A DNA stretch of 64,000 nt, from assembly GCA_021228405.1 (NCBI GenBank), contig JAJQRF010000001.1, positions 62,001-126,000 of the forward strand, in the 5' to 3' direction. Of the stretch, positions 1-8,688 are shown in pieces. The notes under the pieces were generated by a model. That model had not been told where the DNA came from. It searched no databases and saw nothing but the letters and a program-made list of their open reading frames with translations. Source of the stretch: Pyrinomonadaceae bacterium (GTDB lineage Bacteria; Acidobacteriota; Blastocatellia; Pyrinomonadales; Pyrinomonadaceae). Numbering within the stretch: position 1 is the first letter of the stretch; every line of letters starts with the position of its first letter. Both the position numbers and the translations under genes were made by a program.

Positions 1-675
1 GAGCTTCAGGTGTCGAAGCCCGAGGTCATCACGCGCAAGACGGAGAACGGTTTGGAAGAACCGATCGAACTGGTCGTGATCGACGTTCCCGAAGATTTTA
101 TCGGCGTTGTTACCGAAGCACTCGGTCGCCGCAAAGGTCAGATGACGAAGATGATAAATAACGGAACGGGTCGCGTTCGGCTCGAATACGAAGTTCCGTC
201 ACGCGGTCTGATCGGTTTTCGCGGTGAATTTTTGACCGAAACGAAAGGAACCGGACTTTTGAACACGATGTTTCTGCGTTTCGACAAATGGCAGGGCGAT
301 ATGAAGGGACGCGGCACGGGTTCGCTCGTCGCCGACCGCATGGGCGAAACGACGACTTACGCGCTTTATGCACTGCAAGAGCGCGGAACGCTGTTTGTCC
401 GCCCGCAAACAAAGGTTTACGAAGGAATGCTGGTCGGTGAAAACGCCCGCGCCGTCGATCTCGACGTGAACGCGATCAAGGAAAAGAAACTGACGAATAT
501 GCGCACGTCGTCGGCAGACGAAGCACTGCGCCTCGTTCCCGTCCGCGAAATGTCGCTGGAAAGAGCGTTGGAATTTATCGCCGACGATGAACTCGTCGAA
601 GTCACGCCGCAATCGATCCGCCTCCGAAAACGCGTTCTGAAACCCAACGAAAGACCGAAAAAACAAGCGTCTTAA
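1..675 (+). CDS. typA: Translational GTPase TypA/BipA, C-terminal part
   Basis: This is the 3' part of a ribosome-associated translational GTPase that acts in stress and low-temperature ribosome assembly. The reading frame is open from base 1 (ELQVSKPEV...), so the gene starts outside the window and the GTPase G domain is missing. What is visible matches the elongation-factor-V-like domain and the TypA-specific C-terminal domain: the stretches [37 protein letters not shown] and [14 protein letters not shown] are highly characteristic. The gene ends at TAA at 673-675 and is convergent with the large sensor kinase, separated by about 60 bases with a small TAACTGC/GCAGTTA dyad. Identity is confident; the 5' end cannot be judged. 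Confidence 0.96.
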   Translation, partial: ELQVSKPEVITRKTENGLEEPIELVVIDVPEDFIGVVTEALGRRKGQMTKMINNGTGRVRLEYEVPSRGLIGFRGEFLTETKGTGLLNTMFLRFDKWQGDMKGRGTGSLVADRMGETTTYALYALQERGTLFVRPQTKVYEGMLVGENARAVDLDVNAIKEKKLTNMRTSSADEALRLVPVREMSLERALEFIADDELVEVTPQSIRLRKRVLKPNERPKKQAS

Positions 676-735
676 CGAATAATTAAAAGTCGATAACTGC
701 TGACTGTTTTTCATCGAAGGTTGGCAGTTAGCGCT

Positions 736-3700
736 TTATTTATCGAGAATTTCTCTCACTTTATCGAGCAAAGTTTCCAATGAAAAAGGCTTTTGCAGAA
801 AGTTTCTGCCTTCGTCGGTCACGCCGTGGCGAATGACGGAATCATCCGTGTAGCCGGACGTAAATAAAACCTTCAGCCCGGGATGCACAGCCGCCAGTTT
901 TGCGGCAAGTTCACTGCCGCCCATTTCCGGCATCACGACATCCGTCATCAGCAGGTCGATCACGATGCCGCCTTCGGAATAGATTTTCAAAGCTTCGACA
1001 CCGTTACGGGCTTCGATTACTTTATAACCGTAAGATTCGAGAATTTCGCGGTTGAGATTTCTGACAAGGTCTTCGTCTTCGACAAGAAGAATCGTTTCCG
1101 AACCCGTTTTTGAAGTTTCGTTGCTGCTTTCCATATTTTTTCTGACTTGGTCAATGATCGCAGGTAAATAAATTTTGAATGATGTGCCGTTTCCCGGCTC
1201 GCTGTAAACCCAAATGTAGCCGTCCGATTGTTTGACGAAACCGTAAACGGTCGCCAACCCTAAACCGGTTCCCTTGCCGACTTCCTTGGTCGTGTAGAAA
1301 GGCTCGAAGATATGTTCTTTTTCCTCGTCCGTCATCCCTATTCCCGTGTCGGAAACGGTCATCACGACATAATCTCCGGCTTTCGCGCCCATCACTCTTT
1401 CGGCGTAATATCTGTCTAAATAAATATTGTTCGTTTCGATGGTAATGATGCCGCCTTTCGGCATCGCATCACGCGAATTGACGGCGAGATTGACGATCAC
1501 CTGCGATAAATGCCCGGGATCGACCTTTACCTGGTTGATGTCGGAACGCAGAATGGTTTGCAAAATGACATCTTCACCGATCAGGCGTTTGAGCAACGCG
1601 CTCGTGTCGTTAATGACCGTGTTGAGATTGGTAATTTCGGGTTTGAGAACCTGTTTGCGGCTGAACGCCAGCAATTGCTGTGTCAGTTCCGCCGAACGCG
1701 CACCCGCTTTCCTGATCTCTTCGAGATTATGCCGAAAGGGGCTTTTACTGCCGATCTGTCGGAGCGTCAGATCGCTGTAGCCGTTGATGGCGGTGAGCAT
1801 ATTGTTGAAGTCGTGCGCGATGCCGCCCGCCAGCCGTCCGACCGATTCGAGTTTTTGCGACTGCAAAAGTTTTTCTTCGGTCTTGCGGAGTTCATCTTCG
1901 GCAAGCTTGCGGTCGCTGATGTCGTAAATAATCGAGAGCAGACATTCCTCGCCGTTGAGTTCGATCAGTTCGGTCGAAACCAGCGTATACATATCTCTGC
2001 CGGATTTCGTCCGCATTTTGACTTCCAGATTGCGAACGTTCCTGATTTCCCGCACATAACGGCTGATTTCCTCGCGGCTTGCGACCATAATATTGAGATC
2101 GAAGGCTTTTTGACCGAGCAATTCATCAGACGTAAAGCCGAACATTTTTTCAAAGCTCTTATTGACATCGATGACGACCGCATCGGAAAGCCGCAAAAAA
2201 ACGACCGCCGCCGGATTTGCCTCGAACGCTTTGACAAAACGTTCTTCCGATTCGCGCAAGGCTCTCTCGGCAAACTTTCGGTCGGTGATGTCGTCGATAA
2301 TGTTGAGCGTTTTAACCACCATCCCGTTCTCGTCGCGCTCGAAAACCGTATCCTGACTGAGAAAAACGCGCCATTCGCCCGACGGCTTTTGATAACGGTA
2401 TTCGTGTGTTAAAACTTCACCATCCCGCGTTTTCAAAAGTTTCATAATAAATTCCCAGACATTCTCAAGATCGTCACGGTGAATTCTTCCGAAAAGGTCT
2501 TCTTTTTTTAGTGCGAGAATGTCTTCGGGTTTGACTCCCAAAACCTGCGCCGCCGTGTAGTTGACATAGGAAACCGTTCCCGTTTTCACGTCCCACAAAA
2601 CGATCAGGCTCGGCGCGGTGTTGAAGATCGCCGTGATGAGCCGTTCGCGCTCGGCAAGTTCGTTTTCCTGCCGTTTGCGCTCGGTCACGTCCGTCAGAAC
2701 GCCGTGCCACGTTACACCGCCGTCGTCATCTTTGACGGGCGAAGAATGTCCTTCGACCCAAACTTCGCCCTTTTCGGGATGACAAATCCGCCAAATCTCA
2801 TTCCACGGCTGCATCGTTTGCTTTGAAACTTCGATCGAGTCTTCGATTCGCTTACGATCTTCGACGTAAAAGAGATTAAATGCCTTGAGCGCATCTTTTT
2901 TAAGCTCTTCGGGTTCTATTCCGTAAAGCCGGTAAATCGCACTACTCACGAAGGGAAATGAAAACTCGTTGGTCGGCGAAGCGCGAAACGAATGAATCAC
3001 ACTCGGCGAAACGGCAGCGATTTTTTCCAGTCTTTCCCTTTCGCGTTTCAATTCCGTTTCCGCCTTTTTCATTTCGGTAATGTCGAGAAACGAAGAATAG
3101 CTGTAATTTTTCCCTTCGACCTGAATGCCTGTCGAAACGACCAGCAGATTTTTGAAACCGCCCGACTTTGTTTTATTTATTGTTTCATACTGAACCTTAC
3201 CGCCGTGTCTGGTCGTTTCGCTGATCGCTCTGGATTCCTCAGCACTCTTGAAAGTGTCGATGTCGGCAACCTTGTATTTTGCAATTTCTTCGGACGTATA
3301 ACCGAGAATTTCGGTGGCAATGCTGTTACAGCCGACGAATTGGGAGGTGTCTAGATCGACGATGACCTTGCCGGCGGGCGAACGTTCAAATAAGATGCGG
3401 AATCTTTCTTCGGATTCACGCAGGGCGACCTCGGCTTCGTTTCTGGTCAACTCCGCACCGACCCACTGCCCCATCAGTTTCAAAAATTCCTTGTCGGCAT
3501 TAGTAATCGGATTTTTACTTTTTTCCCTCGAAACAAAACACAACGTCCCGAAAATCTTATTGGATTTTTCGATCGGCACGCCAAAATACGATCTTATGCC
3601 CAGTTCGATAAAAGCACTTTTTTTGTATAGTCTTGTTTTTTCGACGTTTTCGATATTTAGAGTTTTGTTCTTTTTGATCGTTTCATCGCAGATCGTCCCG

Positions 3701-5967
3701 GAAAGATCACATTCAAAGTTTTCAAATTCGTTACCGGGAGAAACCGATTGAACAACCTTGTATCTGTTGTCGATGACTTCGCCCAGCAAACCGCTTTCAA
3801 AACCGAACATTTCGGTTCCGAGCCTGATGATCTCATTTATCTTTTCGCGGTAATCCAGTTCAAAGTTTGAAACAATATGGTGAAACATCCGCAAACGGTC
3901 TTCGCTGAGGCGCAGACTTTCTTCCATCTGCTTGGCTTCGGTAATATCCAGAAAGACCAGAATCGCCTTTTGCGGAAACAGTTCTCCGTCTTTATCTTTG
4001 ACGAAAAACATCTGTTCTTTGACATTAAGCCAGCGAACTTCGCCGTCAAGCCGCAAAATCCGGTGCTGAACCTCGAAAAGCCGTTCGCCGTCGGGCTTCA
4101 TCGCATTTTCGACCAGACCGAACACTTTTTTTCTGTCTTCGGGATGAATCATTGCCCGAAGTTCGCCGCGTGTGATCTTGTTTTTTTCGGGCGGAAAACC
4201 GAAAAGTTCGATTGCCTCGGGACTGAGTTCGGCATTTCCGGCTTGCAGATCGATTTCGACGATCGCCATTTTTGCAACGCTGATGCCCAATTGCAGACGC
4301 GCCTGGCTTTGCTTGAGTTCGTTTTCGGCTCTCTTTCTTTGCAGAAACTCGCCGATCTGCGCAGCAACCATCGTCACCAAACGAATCCCGCGTTCGTCTT
4401 CGACCTGCGATTTTTTCGAGAAAAAGTTGAGCACCGCGATCAGTTTATCCTGCATTAAAACCGGGATTCCGATAGCGGTTTTGATGCCGGCTTTTTCGGC
4501 AATCTCGCGCCTCAGAAACCGTTCGTCCGACTCCAAATCCTTTATCCAGATATGTTGTCCCGATTCCCACACTTTTCCGGGCAAGCCTTCGCCGAAGGCA
4601 AAAGATATTTCACTGCTTTTTCGACTGAATTCTCCGAGAGATGCGTCAGTGCCGAATGCCGATTTTATCAAATGCAAACTGTTTTCCCCTTCGTCCGGTG
4701 CCCAGATTTCGCCCAAATTCCAATGCGTCAAAACTCTGAATTCTTCGATGATTTCCTTGAGCGCAGATTCCAGATTTTCCGATTTGTTAACCTTGACCGA
4801 CAAATCTTTCAGCAAAAGCATCGTTTGCTCGTTCAGTTTGCGGTCGTCGATGTCAACGTTCGTTCCAAACCATTTAATGATCTTTCCATTCGCATCTTTG
4901 AGCGGCAAAGCCCGCGTCTGAAACCAGCGATAAACTCCATCATAACGGCGGATTCTGAATTCGATCTCGAAAAGTTCGCCTTTGTTGGTATGGTTTTTCC
5001 AATATTCGCGAGTCCTTTCGCGGTCGTCGGGATGAACTTGTTCGAGCCAATCGAAACCGAGCTGAACGTCGTCGGCAAGCCCGGTATACTCAACCCATTG
5101 CGGGCTTAAATAATCGCATTTTCCGTCCTCGCCGCGGCTTGTCCAGACCAGCAAGGGCAAACTTTCCGATAGTTGGCGAAAATAAGCCTCGCTCTGACGG
5201 ACTTCCTTGGTTTTTTCCAGAACTCTCTGCTCAAGCTGTGAATTGAGTTTGTAGAGAGCTTCTTCGGCAAGTTTTTGCTGGGTGATATTGATGTGAGTTC
5301 CGACCATTCTGACGAATTCGCCCTTCTCGTTTTTCAGGGCAACACCACGGCAGATCACCCACACGGTCGAACCGTTCTTATGACGAAAACGAAGCTGGAT
5401 GTTATAAGGTTTGTCTTCATTGAGATGCTCGTAAATGGCTTGTTCAGACCGTTCCAGATCGTCGGGAAAAACAAGGCTTCTCCAGGTGTCGGCGTGATTC
5501 GGTAATTCGTGATCTTCATAACCGAACAACTTCTTGAAACTCGGACTCATATATTCTTCGTCCGTCAGCAGATTCCAATCCCAGAAACCGTCCGTCCCGT
5601 AATCTCCGATCAGACGCATTCTTTCTTCCGACTCCCGAAGTTCTCTGGTGCGTTCGAGAAGGCGGTTTTCCAGTTCTTCGTTTATTTTTTTTAGTTCCGA
5701 TTCGGCTGAATCTTCCCTATCTTTTTCGTGTTCCGTAATATCGGTGACGGCTCCGACCGCAATTCTCTTTATTAGAACGTAGAGAAAACCCGCCGTGACG
5801 AGCAGATAGAACCAATCTTTGTAAATTTGAAACTGCGTTAAGGTGTCCACGTCCGTGACGATCCGCTTTAATAAACTGTCGGACAGCAAAATCCAAAGAA
5901 AACCGAAAATAATGTAAATTAAAATTATTTTGAACGGTGTCCGTTTATTCGGGAGATTTTCGCTCAC
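736..5967 (-). CDS. Hybrid sensor histidine kinase with seven PAS, two GAF and a receiver domain
   Basis: A very large (about 1745 aa) membrane-anchored hybrid kinase. Two N-terminal membrane segments (roughly residues 18-37 and 58-75) are followed by a coiled coil, two PAS domains (130-385), a GAF (395-555), a PAS (570-690), a second GAF (700-860), four more PAS (870-1370), HisKA with the phospho-acceptor in GRLAGGIAHDFNN, HATPase_c with DTGIGM and GTGLGLATVYG, and a C-terminal receiver with LLVEDEDLVR, the acceptor Asp in LLMTDVVMPEMGG, and LQKPFS. The reading frame is open to a TTG at 5985. I prefer GTG at 5967 because GGAGG lies about 11 bases upstream of it. No partner regulator is adjacent. 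The small membrane-exposed part suggests mostly cytoplasmic sensing; ligands cannot be inferred. Confidence 0.93.
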   Translation of the reverse strand: MSENLPNKRTPFKIILIYIIFGFLWILLSDSLLKRIVTDVDTLTQFQIYKDWFYLLVTAGFLYVLIKRIAVGAVTDITEHEKDREDSAESELKKINEELENRLLERTRELRESEERMRLIGDYGTDGFWDWNLLTDEEYMSPSFKKLFGYEDHELPNHADTWRSLVFPDDLERSEQAIYEHLNEDKPYNIQLRFRHKNGSTVWVICRGVALKNEKGEFVRMVGTHINITQQKLAEEALYKLNSQLEQRVLEKTKEVRQSEAYFRQLSESLPLLVWTSRGEDGKCDYLSPQWVEYTGLADDVQLGFDWLEQVHPDDRERTREYWKNHTNKGELFEIEFRIRRYDGVYRWFQTRALPLKDANGKIIKWFGTNVDIDDRKLNEQTMLLLKDLSVKVNKSENLESALKEIIEEFRVLTHWNLGEIWAPDEGENSLHLIKSAFGTDASLGEFSRKSSEISFAFGEGLPGKVWESGQHIWIKDLESDERFLRREIAEKAGIKTAIGIPVLMQDKLIAVLNFFSKKSQVEDERGIRLVTMVAAQIGEFLQRKRAENELKQSQARLQLGISVAKMAIVEIDLQAGNAELSPEAIELFGFPPEKNKITRGELRAMIHPEDRKKVFGLVENAMKPDGERLFEVQHRILRLDGEVRWLNVKEQMFFVKDKDGELFPQKAILVFLDITEAKQMEESLRLSEDRLRMFHHIVSNFELDYREKINEIIRLGTEMFGFESGLLGEVIDNRYKVVQSVSPGNEFENFECDLSGTICDETIKKNKTLNIENVEKTRLYKKSAFIELGIRSYFGVPIEKSNKIFGTLCFVSREKSKNPITNADKEFLKLMGQWVGAELTRNEAEVALRESEERFRILFERSPAGKVIVDLDTSQFVGCNSIATEILGYTSEEIAKYKVADIDTFKSAEESRAISETTRHGGKVQYETINKTKSGGFKNLLVVSTGIQVEGKNYSYSSFLDITEMKKAETELKRERERLEKIAAVSPSVIHSFRASPTNEFSFPFVSSAIYRLYGIEPEELKKDALKAFNLFYVEDRKRIEDSIEVSKQTMQPWNEIWRICHPEKGEVWVEGHSSPVKDDDGGVTWHGVLTDVTERKRQENELAERERLITAIFNTAPSLIVLWDVKTGTVSYVNYTAAQVLGVKPEDILALKKEDLFGRIHRDDLENVWEFIMKLLKTRDGEVLTHEYRYQKPSGEWRVFLSQDTVFERDENGMVVKTLNIIDDITDRKFAERALRESEERFVKAFEANPAAVVFLRLSDAVVIDVNKSFEKMFGFTSDELLGQKAFDLNIMVASREEISRYVREIRNVRNLEVKMRTKSGRDMYTLVSTELIELNGEECLLSIIYDISDRKLAEDELRKTEEKLLQSQKLESVGRLAGGIAHDFNNMLTAINGYSDLTLRQIGSKSPFRHNLEEIRKAGARSAELTQQLLAFSRKQVLKPEITNLNTVINDTSALLKRLIGEDVILQTILRSDINQVKVDPGHLSQVIVNLAVNSRDAMPKGGIITIETNNIYLDRYYAERVMGAKAGDYVVMTVSDTGIGMTDEEKEHIFEPFYTTKEVGKGTGLGLATVYGFVKQSDGYIWVYSEPGNGTSFKIYLPAIIDQVRKNMESSNETSKTGSETILLVEDEDLVRNLNREILESYGYKVIEARNGVEALKIYSEGGIVIDLLMTDVVMPEMGGSELAAKLAAVHPGLKVLFTSGYTDDSVIRHGVTDEGRNFLQKPFSLETLLDKVREILDK

Positions 5968-5985
5968 TTGAAACAATGCCTCCAA

Positions 5986-6293
5986 TTCAAGGATGAATCG
6001 TTTGAAACGCCGATATTCAACTTCTTCGTCAGACTTGTTTTATTAGAAATCTGCTAATCTAACGCCATTATTATACAACCGTTCGCTGAAAATAAGCGAA
6101 AAATATCGTATCCGCAATCTTAACTTTTGTGTTTTTTTAAATAATTTACTTTATCAATCCCGACCGAAGCCCGTGCCCCGACAATCGCGAAAATTCAAGA
6201 TAAAGCGACAGATACAACGGTGAAACGATGGAAAAATTCGCCTCATCGTGCCGTCACATTTGTGTTTTCGTCTATTATAAATCGACGAAAAAA
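5986..6293. other. Intergenic region without a recognised gene
   Basis: This AT-rich spacer separates the start of the hybrid kinase from the terminator of the next minus-strand gene. It should hold the kinase promoter, but no convincing -35/-10 pair was recognised. The ORFs here are short and lack coding character. Confidence 0.5.
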
Positions 6294-6329
6294 GGAACTG
6301 AAACCGCATTTTTCAACGGTTTCAGTTCC
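6294..6329. terminator. Bidirectional-looking intrinsic terminator
   Basis: A perfect 13-bp stem, GGAACTGAAACCG at 6294-6306 and CGGTTTCAGTTCC at 6317-6329, is flanked by A-rich sequence on the left and T6 on the right. On the minus strand it follows the stop of the 6349 gene and is followed by T6, so it most likely ends that transcript. Confidence 0.85.
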
Positions 6330-6348
6330 TTTTTTGCTTTTCTGTTTT

Positions 6349-7266
6349 TTATTTCATTACGTCGCCGAAGGCAATCACTTCTTCCTTTTCCGAACCGTCG
6401 AATTTTACCCAGACACGACCTATCTTCGCGTCAACTTTTGCGACTTTTCCCGCGCTGAATTTGCCGTATCTTTTGGCTTTTACGCTGTCGCCTTCCCTGA
6501 CCTCAGGCACGAGCGGCACAGGTTGACAGCGGCTTTTGTCAAAAACTCCGACTTTGCCTGCAAACATCTGCACGAAAACCTTTTCGCCTGCCGCACGAAT
6601 CACTTGTCCGTGTTTCAGATCGGCACCATCCTGAATCGCCGTCGCGCTTCCCGGCTCCATCGGCGCATTTATTTTAACGAACGTGTTCGGCTTCAGTTTT
6701 TCGTCCATTTGCCCGATTGATGTTGTGCCGTCCTTCGCTTTGGCAGGGTTATCGTATTCGATGTCGAGATAACGGACAATCGGCTCGGACGGGTTTGCGT
6801 CGTCAACCACGATCGCTCTTTGCATTCCCGAGCCCGATTGCCACCACGTCAGCAGAATATCGCCTTTTTTCGCTTTTCCGTTCGGCGCGATCGGGATGAT
6901 ATAAGCGTTCGGAACCTTGTGCGTATTGCTCATAAACTTAACTTCCGACATTTCCTTGCCCGGATTCGCCATCGTTTGGTTATACCAGATAAAAGTCACC
7001 TGATCGCCGCCTTTTTCGGTCGCGTCCATAATCCAGTTAAACGACGGAACAAGCACGACATCGCCCGCTTTTGCCGTCGTTTCAACCGCCGGAAAATCCG
7101 GAAAAGGAAACTTTGCTTCTCCGACTGGCGTGGCGGTATTCGCCGCTTTCTCGTTCGTTGCGCCCGAATTTGCCGTCGTTTTATTTGCTTCATTGGTTGC
7201 CGCCGAACTGCCGCAAGCAGACAAAACCAATGCACTCATCAAAAATAAACTCAATTTTAATTTCAT
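6349..7266 (-). CDS. Lipoprotein with C-terminal Tudor/SH3-like module
   Basis: Predicted lipoprotein of about 305 aa with no recognised family. It has a signal peptide with lipobox LSAC, then an Asn/Thr/Ala-rich linker, then two beta-rich parts. The middle part has phrases such as GDVVLVPSFNWIMDAT and KKGDILLTWWQSGSGMQRAIVVDD. The last 50 residues (EGDSVKAKRYGKFSAGKVAKVD...VWVKFDGSEKEEV) look like a Tudor/Agenet barrel. ATG at 7266 is chosen over an upstream TTG because GAGG stands 8-9 bases before it and the signal peptide then begins MKLKLSLFLM. A terminator upstream (7292-7332) makes this a separate transcription unit. Function unknown. Confidence 0.8.
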   Translation of the reverse strand: MKLKLSLFLMSALVLSACGSSAATNEANKTTANSGATNEKAANTATPVGEAKFPFPDFPAVETTAKAGDVVLVPSFNWIMDATEKGGDQVTFIWYNQTMANPGKEMSEVKFMSNTHKVPNAYIIPIAPNGKAKKGDILLTWWQSGSGMQRAIVVDDANPSEPIVRYLDIEYDNPAKAKDGTTSIGQMDEKLKPNTFVKINAPMEPGSATAIQDGADLKHGQVIRAAGEKVFVQMFAGKVGVFDKSRCQPVPLVPEVREGDSVKAKRYGKFSAGKVAKVDAKIGRVWVKFDGSEKEEVIAFGDVMK

Positions 7267-7291
7267 ATTCTTTATCCTCAATTTTGAAAAA

Positions 7292-7332
7292 GCCTGTTTG
7301 AATTTTTATAAAAAAGGGAAATCCAAACAGGC
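7292..7332 (-). terminator. Intrinsic terminator after the 7393 lipoprotein gene
   Basis: GCCTGTTTG at 7292-7300 pairs with CAAACAGGC at 7324-7332, extended by ATTT/AAAT past one mismatch. Read on the minus strand it is followed by TTTTTC, so it should end the 9846-7393 transcript. Confidence 0.7.
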
Positions 7333-7392
7333 GCAGAAAGCTGTAAGACATTTGTTTCGACAGGGTTTCGCTTACAGCAGGGGAAGTAAATT

Positions 7393-7971
7393 TTATTTCG
7401 ACTTAAAAATCTTCGCCGTGAACGGTCCTTTGATTATCAATTCCTTATCCTTCGCTTTCACGTTGATGTTTACTTCGCCCGTGATCTCGCTGTCCGTCAC
7501 GGTCAAAATTTTCACTTCCGAATCTTTGCGATTCGACTGCGCACCGAGCGAAACGGCGTAAGATTCTTCTTTCCCGCCCGTAAAAACGGTCAGATTAAGG
7601 AACTCGAACGACATCGGACCGTCATTTGCACCACTGAATACGGAAGGTTTGAGCGGCGTTTCGGGTTTCGTTCCCGGCTCTTCGTGGAGTGAAAGAAAAA
7701 GTTTTACCTGCCCGTCAGCCGTCGGTTTTCCGCCCGTGTCGAGCGCGTTTTGCACTTGATAATCAAAATTCCGCAAAGTTATCCAACGCAGTGCGTGGCG
7801 TTCGTCCGCGACTTTCACGCTCGAACCGTAAAGCGCACCTTGCGACGTAATCCAAGCCGATTTCGTTTCAAACGGAATATCCTTTCCGTCGTATCTGATC
7901 GAAATTCCCGCCTTACTTCCGCAAGCCGTAAAAACCAGAGCCGCGCATAAAATCAATAAAAGTTTCTTCAT
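7393..7971 (-). CDS. Small lipoprotein, unknown function
   Basis: A 192-aa predicted lipoprotein: MKKLLLILCAALVFTAC gives a signal peptide with lipobox FTAC. The mature part is beta-rich (GISIRYDGKDIPFETKSAW; EVKILTVTDSEITGEVNINVKAKD) with no family I recognise. The start ATG at 7971 lies inside the last codons of the upstream membrane-protein gene (stop at 7968-7970), a short overlap typical of translational coupling. The longer frame reaching 8058 has no signal-like start and is rejected. It is the distal gene of a run of closely spaced exported-protein genes. Confidence 0.8.
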   Translation of the reverse strand: MKKLLLILCAALVFTACGSKAGISIRYDGKDIPFETKSAWITSQGALYGSSVKVADERHALRWITLRNFDYQVQNALDTGGKPTADGQVKLFLSLHEEPGTKPETPLKPSVFSGANDGPMSFEFLNLTVFTGGKEESYAVSLGAQSNRKDSEVKILTVTDSEITGEVNINVKAKDKELIIKGPFTAKIFKSK

Positions 7972-8237
7972 TTTTTTTCTCCTTTCCAGAAAACTAAAAG
8001 CAATCCCCAAACAAAAACGAGCACACCGAGCACGACCGGAATCGCAACGATCGTCCAAAATTTGGTCGGTTCGTCCGCCATATAAATTCGTTTCTGATGT
8101 CCCGTTCTTCCGCCGAGCGCGAAGCCGAGCAATATCTGTAAAATTGCAATAGCGAACATCAGAAACGCCAGACCGAAAACGACGATTTTTGAAATTATTT
8201 CCTTCACGAAATGTAGTGATTTTTCTCGAAAAAACAT
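7968..8237 (-). CDS. Small two-helix membrane protein
   Basis: An 89-aa protein with two clear hydrophobic helices (VVFGLAFLMFAIAILQILLGFAL and FWTIVAIPVVLGVLVFVWGLLLVFW) joined by a polar loop, ending in a lysine-rich tail. It overlaps the downstream lipoprotein start by four bases and lies 18 bases below the 8256 gene, so it is probably co-transcribed with both. No family recognised; the reading frame is supported by its composition and the coupled overlap. Confidence 0.65.
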   Translation of the reverse strand: MFFREKSLHFVKEIISKIVVFGLAFLMFAIAILQILLGFALGGRTGHQKRIYMADEPTKFWTIVAIPVVLGVLVFVWGLLLVFWKGEKK

Positions 8238-8255
8238 TTCAAACGCCGCCGAAAA

Positions 8256-8672
8256 TTATTTTCCCGGCATATTTTTCTTCGGTTTCTTGGTCGGTTCGCC
8301 GATCAGAACGCCAAGCTCGCAAGCCTCGCAAGGCGGTGTTTCACCGTTCGGATTGCAATGGATAAAATTTGTCGTAATCAAGACAACACAGCCGCCTTCA
8401 AACAGGCAATAGCACCAGAATTTTCCTAAAACGCTGTTTCCCGCCGTCGCTTTTTTCAGAATCGCTTTGTTGTCTTCGCCTTTTTCAAATCGGTAGCCTT
8501 TTTTCGCGTAAATTTTGTTGTCTTTGACATAAACACCTTCGGGTAAACGGTCGGAATTCATTATTTTTATCTTCAATGCCGAAGGCGGATTCGTTTTCTT
8601 TTTCCCTCTTTGAGCAAATGCCGCGCTCGCCGTCAAAAACATAATCGCCGATAAAACAAGTATTTTTTTCAT
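8256..8672 (-). CDS. Secreted cysteine-containing small protein
   Basis: A 138-aa exported protein of unknown function. The first 20 residues are a clean signal peptide (MKKILVLSAIMFLTASAAFAQ, cleavage after AFA). The mature protein is basic at its start, then carries a cysteine-rich segment (FWCYCLFEGGC, IHCNPNGETPPCEACELG) with six cysteines that could form disulphides or bind metal outside the cytoplasm. GGAGAAAG sits just upstream of ATG. It is 16 bases downstream of the 8689 gene, within the same minus-strand run. Confidence 0.75.
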   Translation of the reverse strand: MKKILVLSAIMFLTASAAFAQRGKKKTNPPSALKIKIMNSDRLPEGVYVKDNKIYAKKGYRFEKGEDNKAILKKATAGNSVLGKFWCYCLFEGGCVVLITTNFIHCNPNGETPPCEACELGVLIGEPTKKPKKNMPGK

Positions 8673-8688
8673 TTTTCTTTCTCCTTTT

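Noticed and set aside
1510-2412. Long plus-strand frame of 300 codons inside the histidine kinase gene
   Set aside because: The minus strand encodes recognisable PAS, HisKA and HATPase domains through the same stretch; the plus frame has no known motif.
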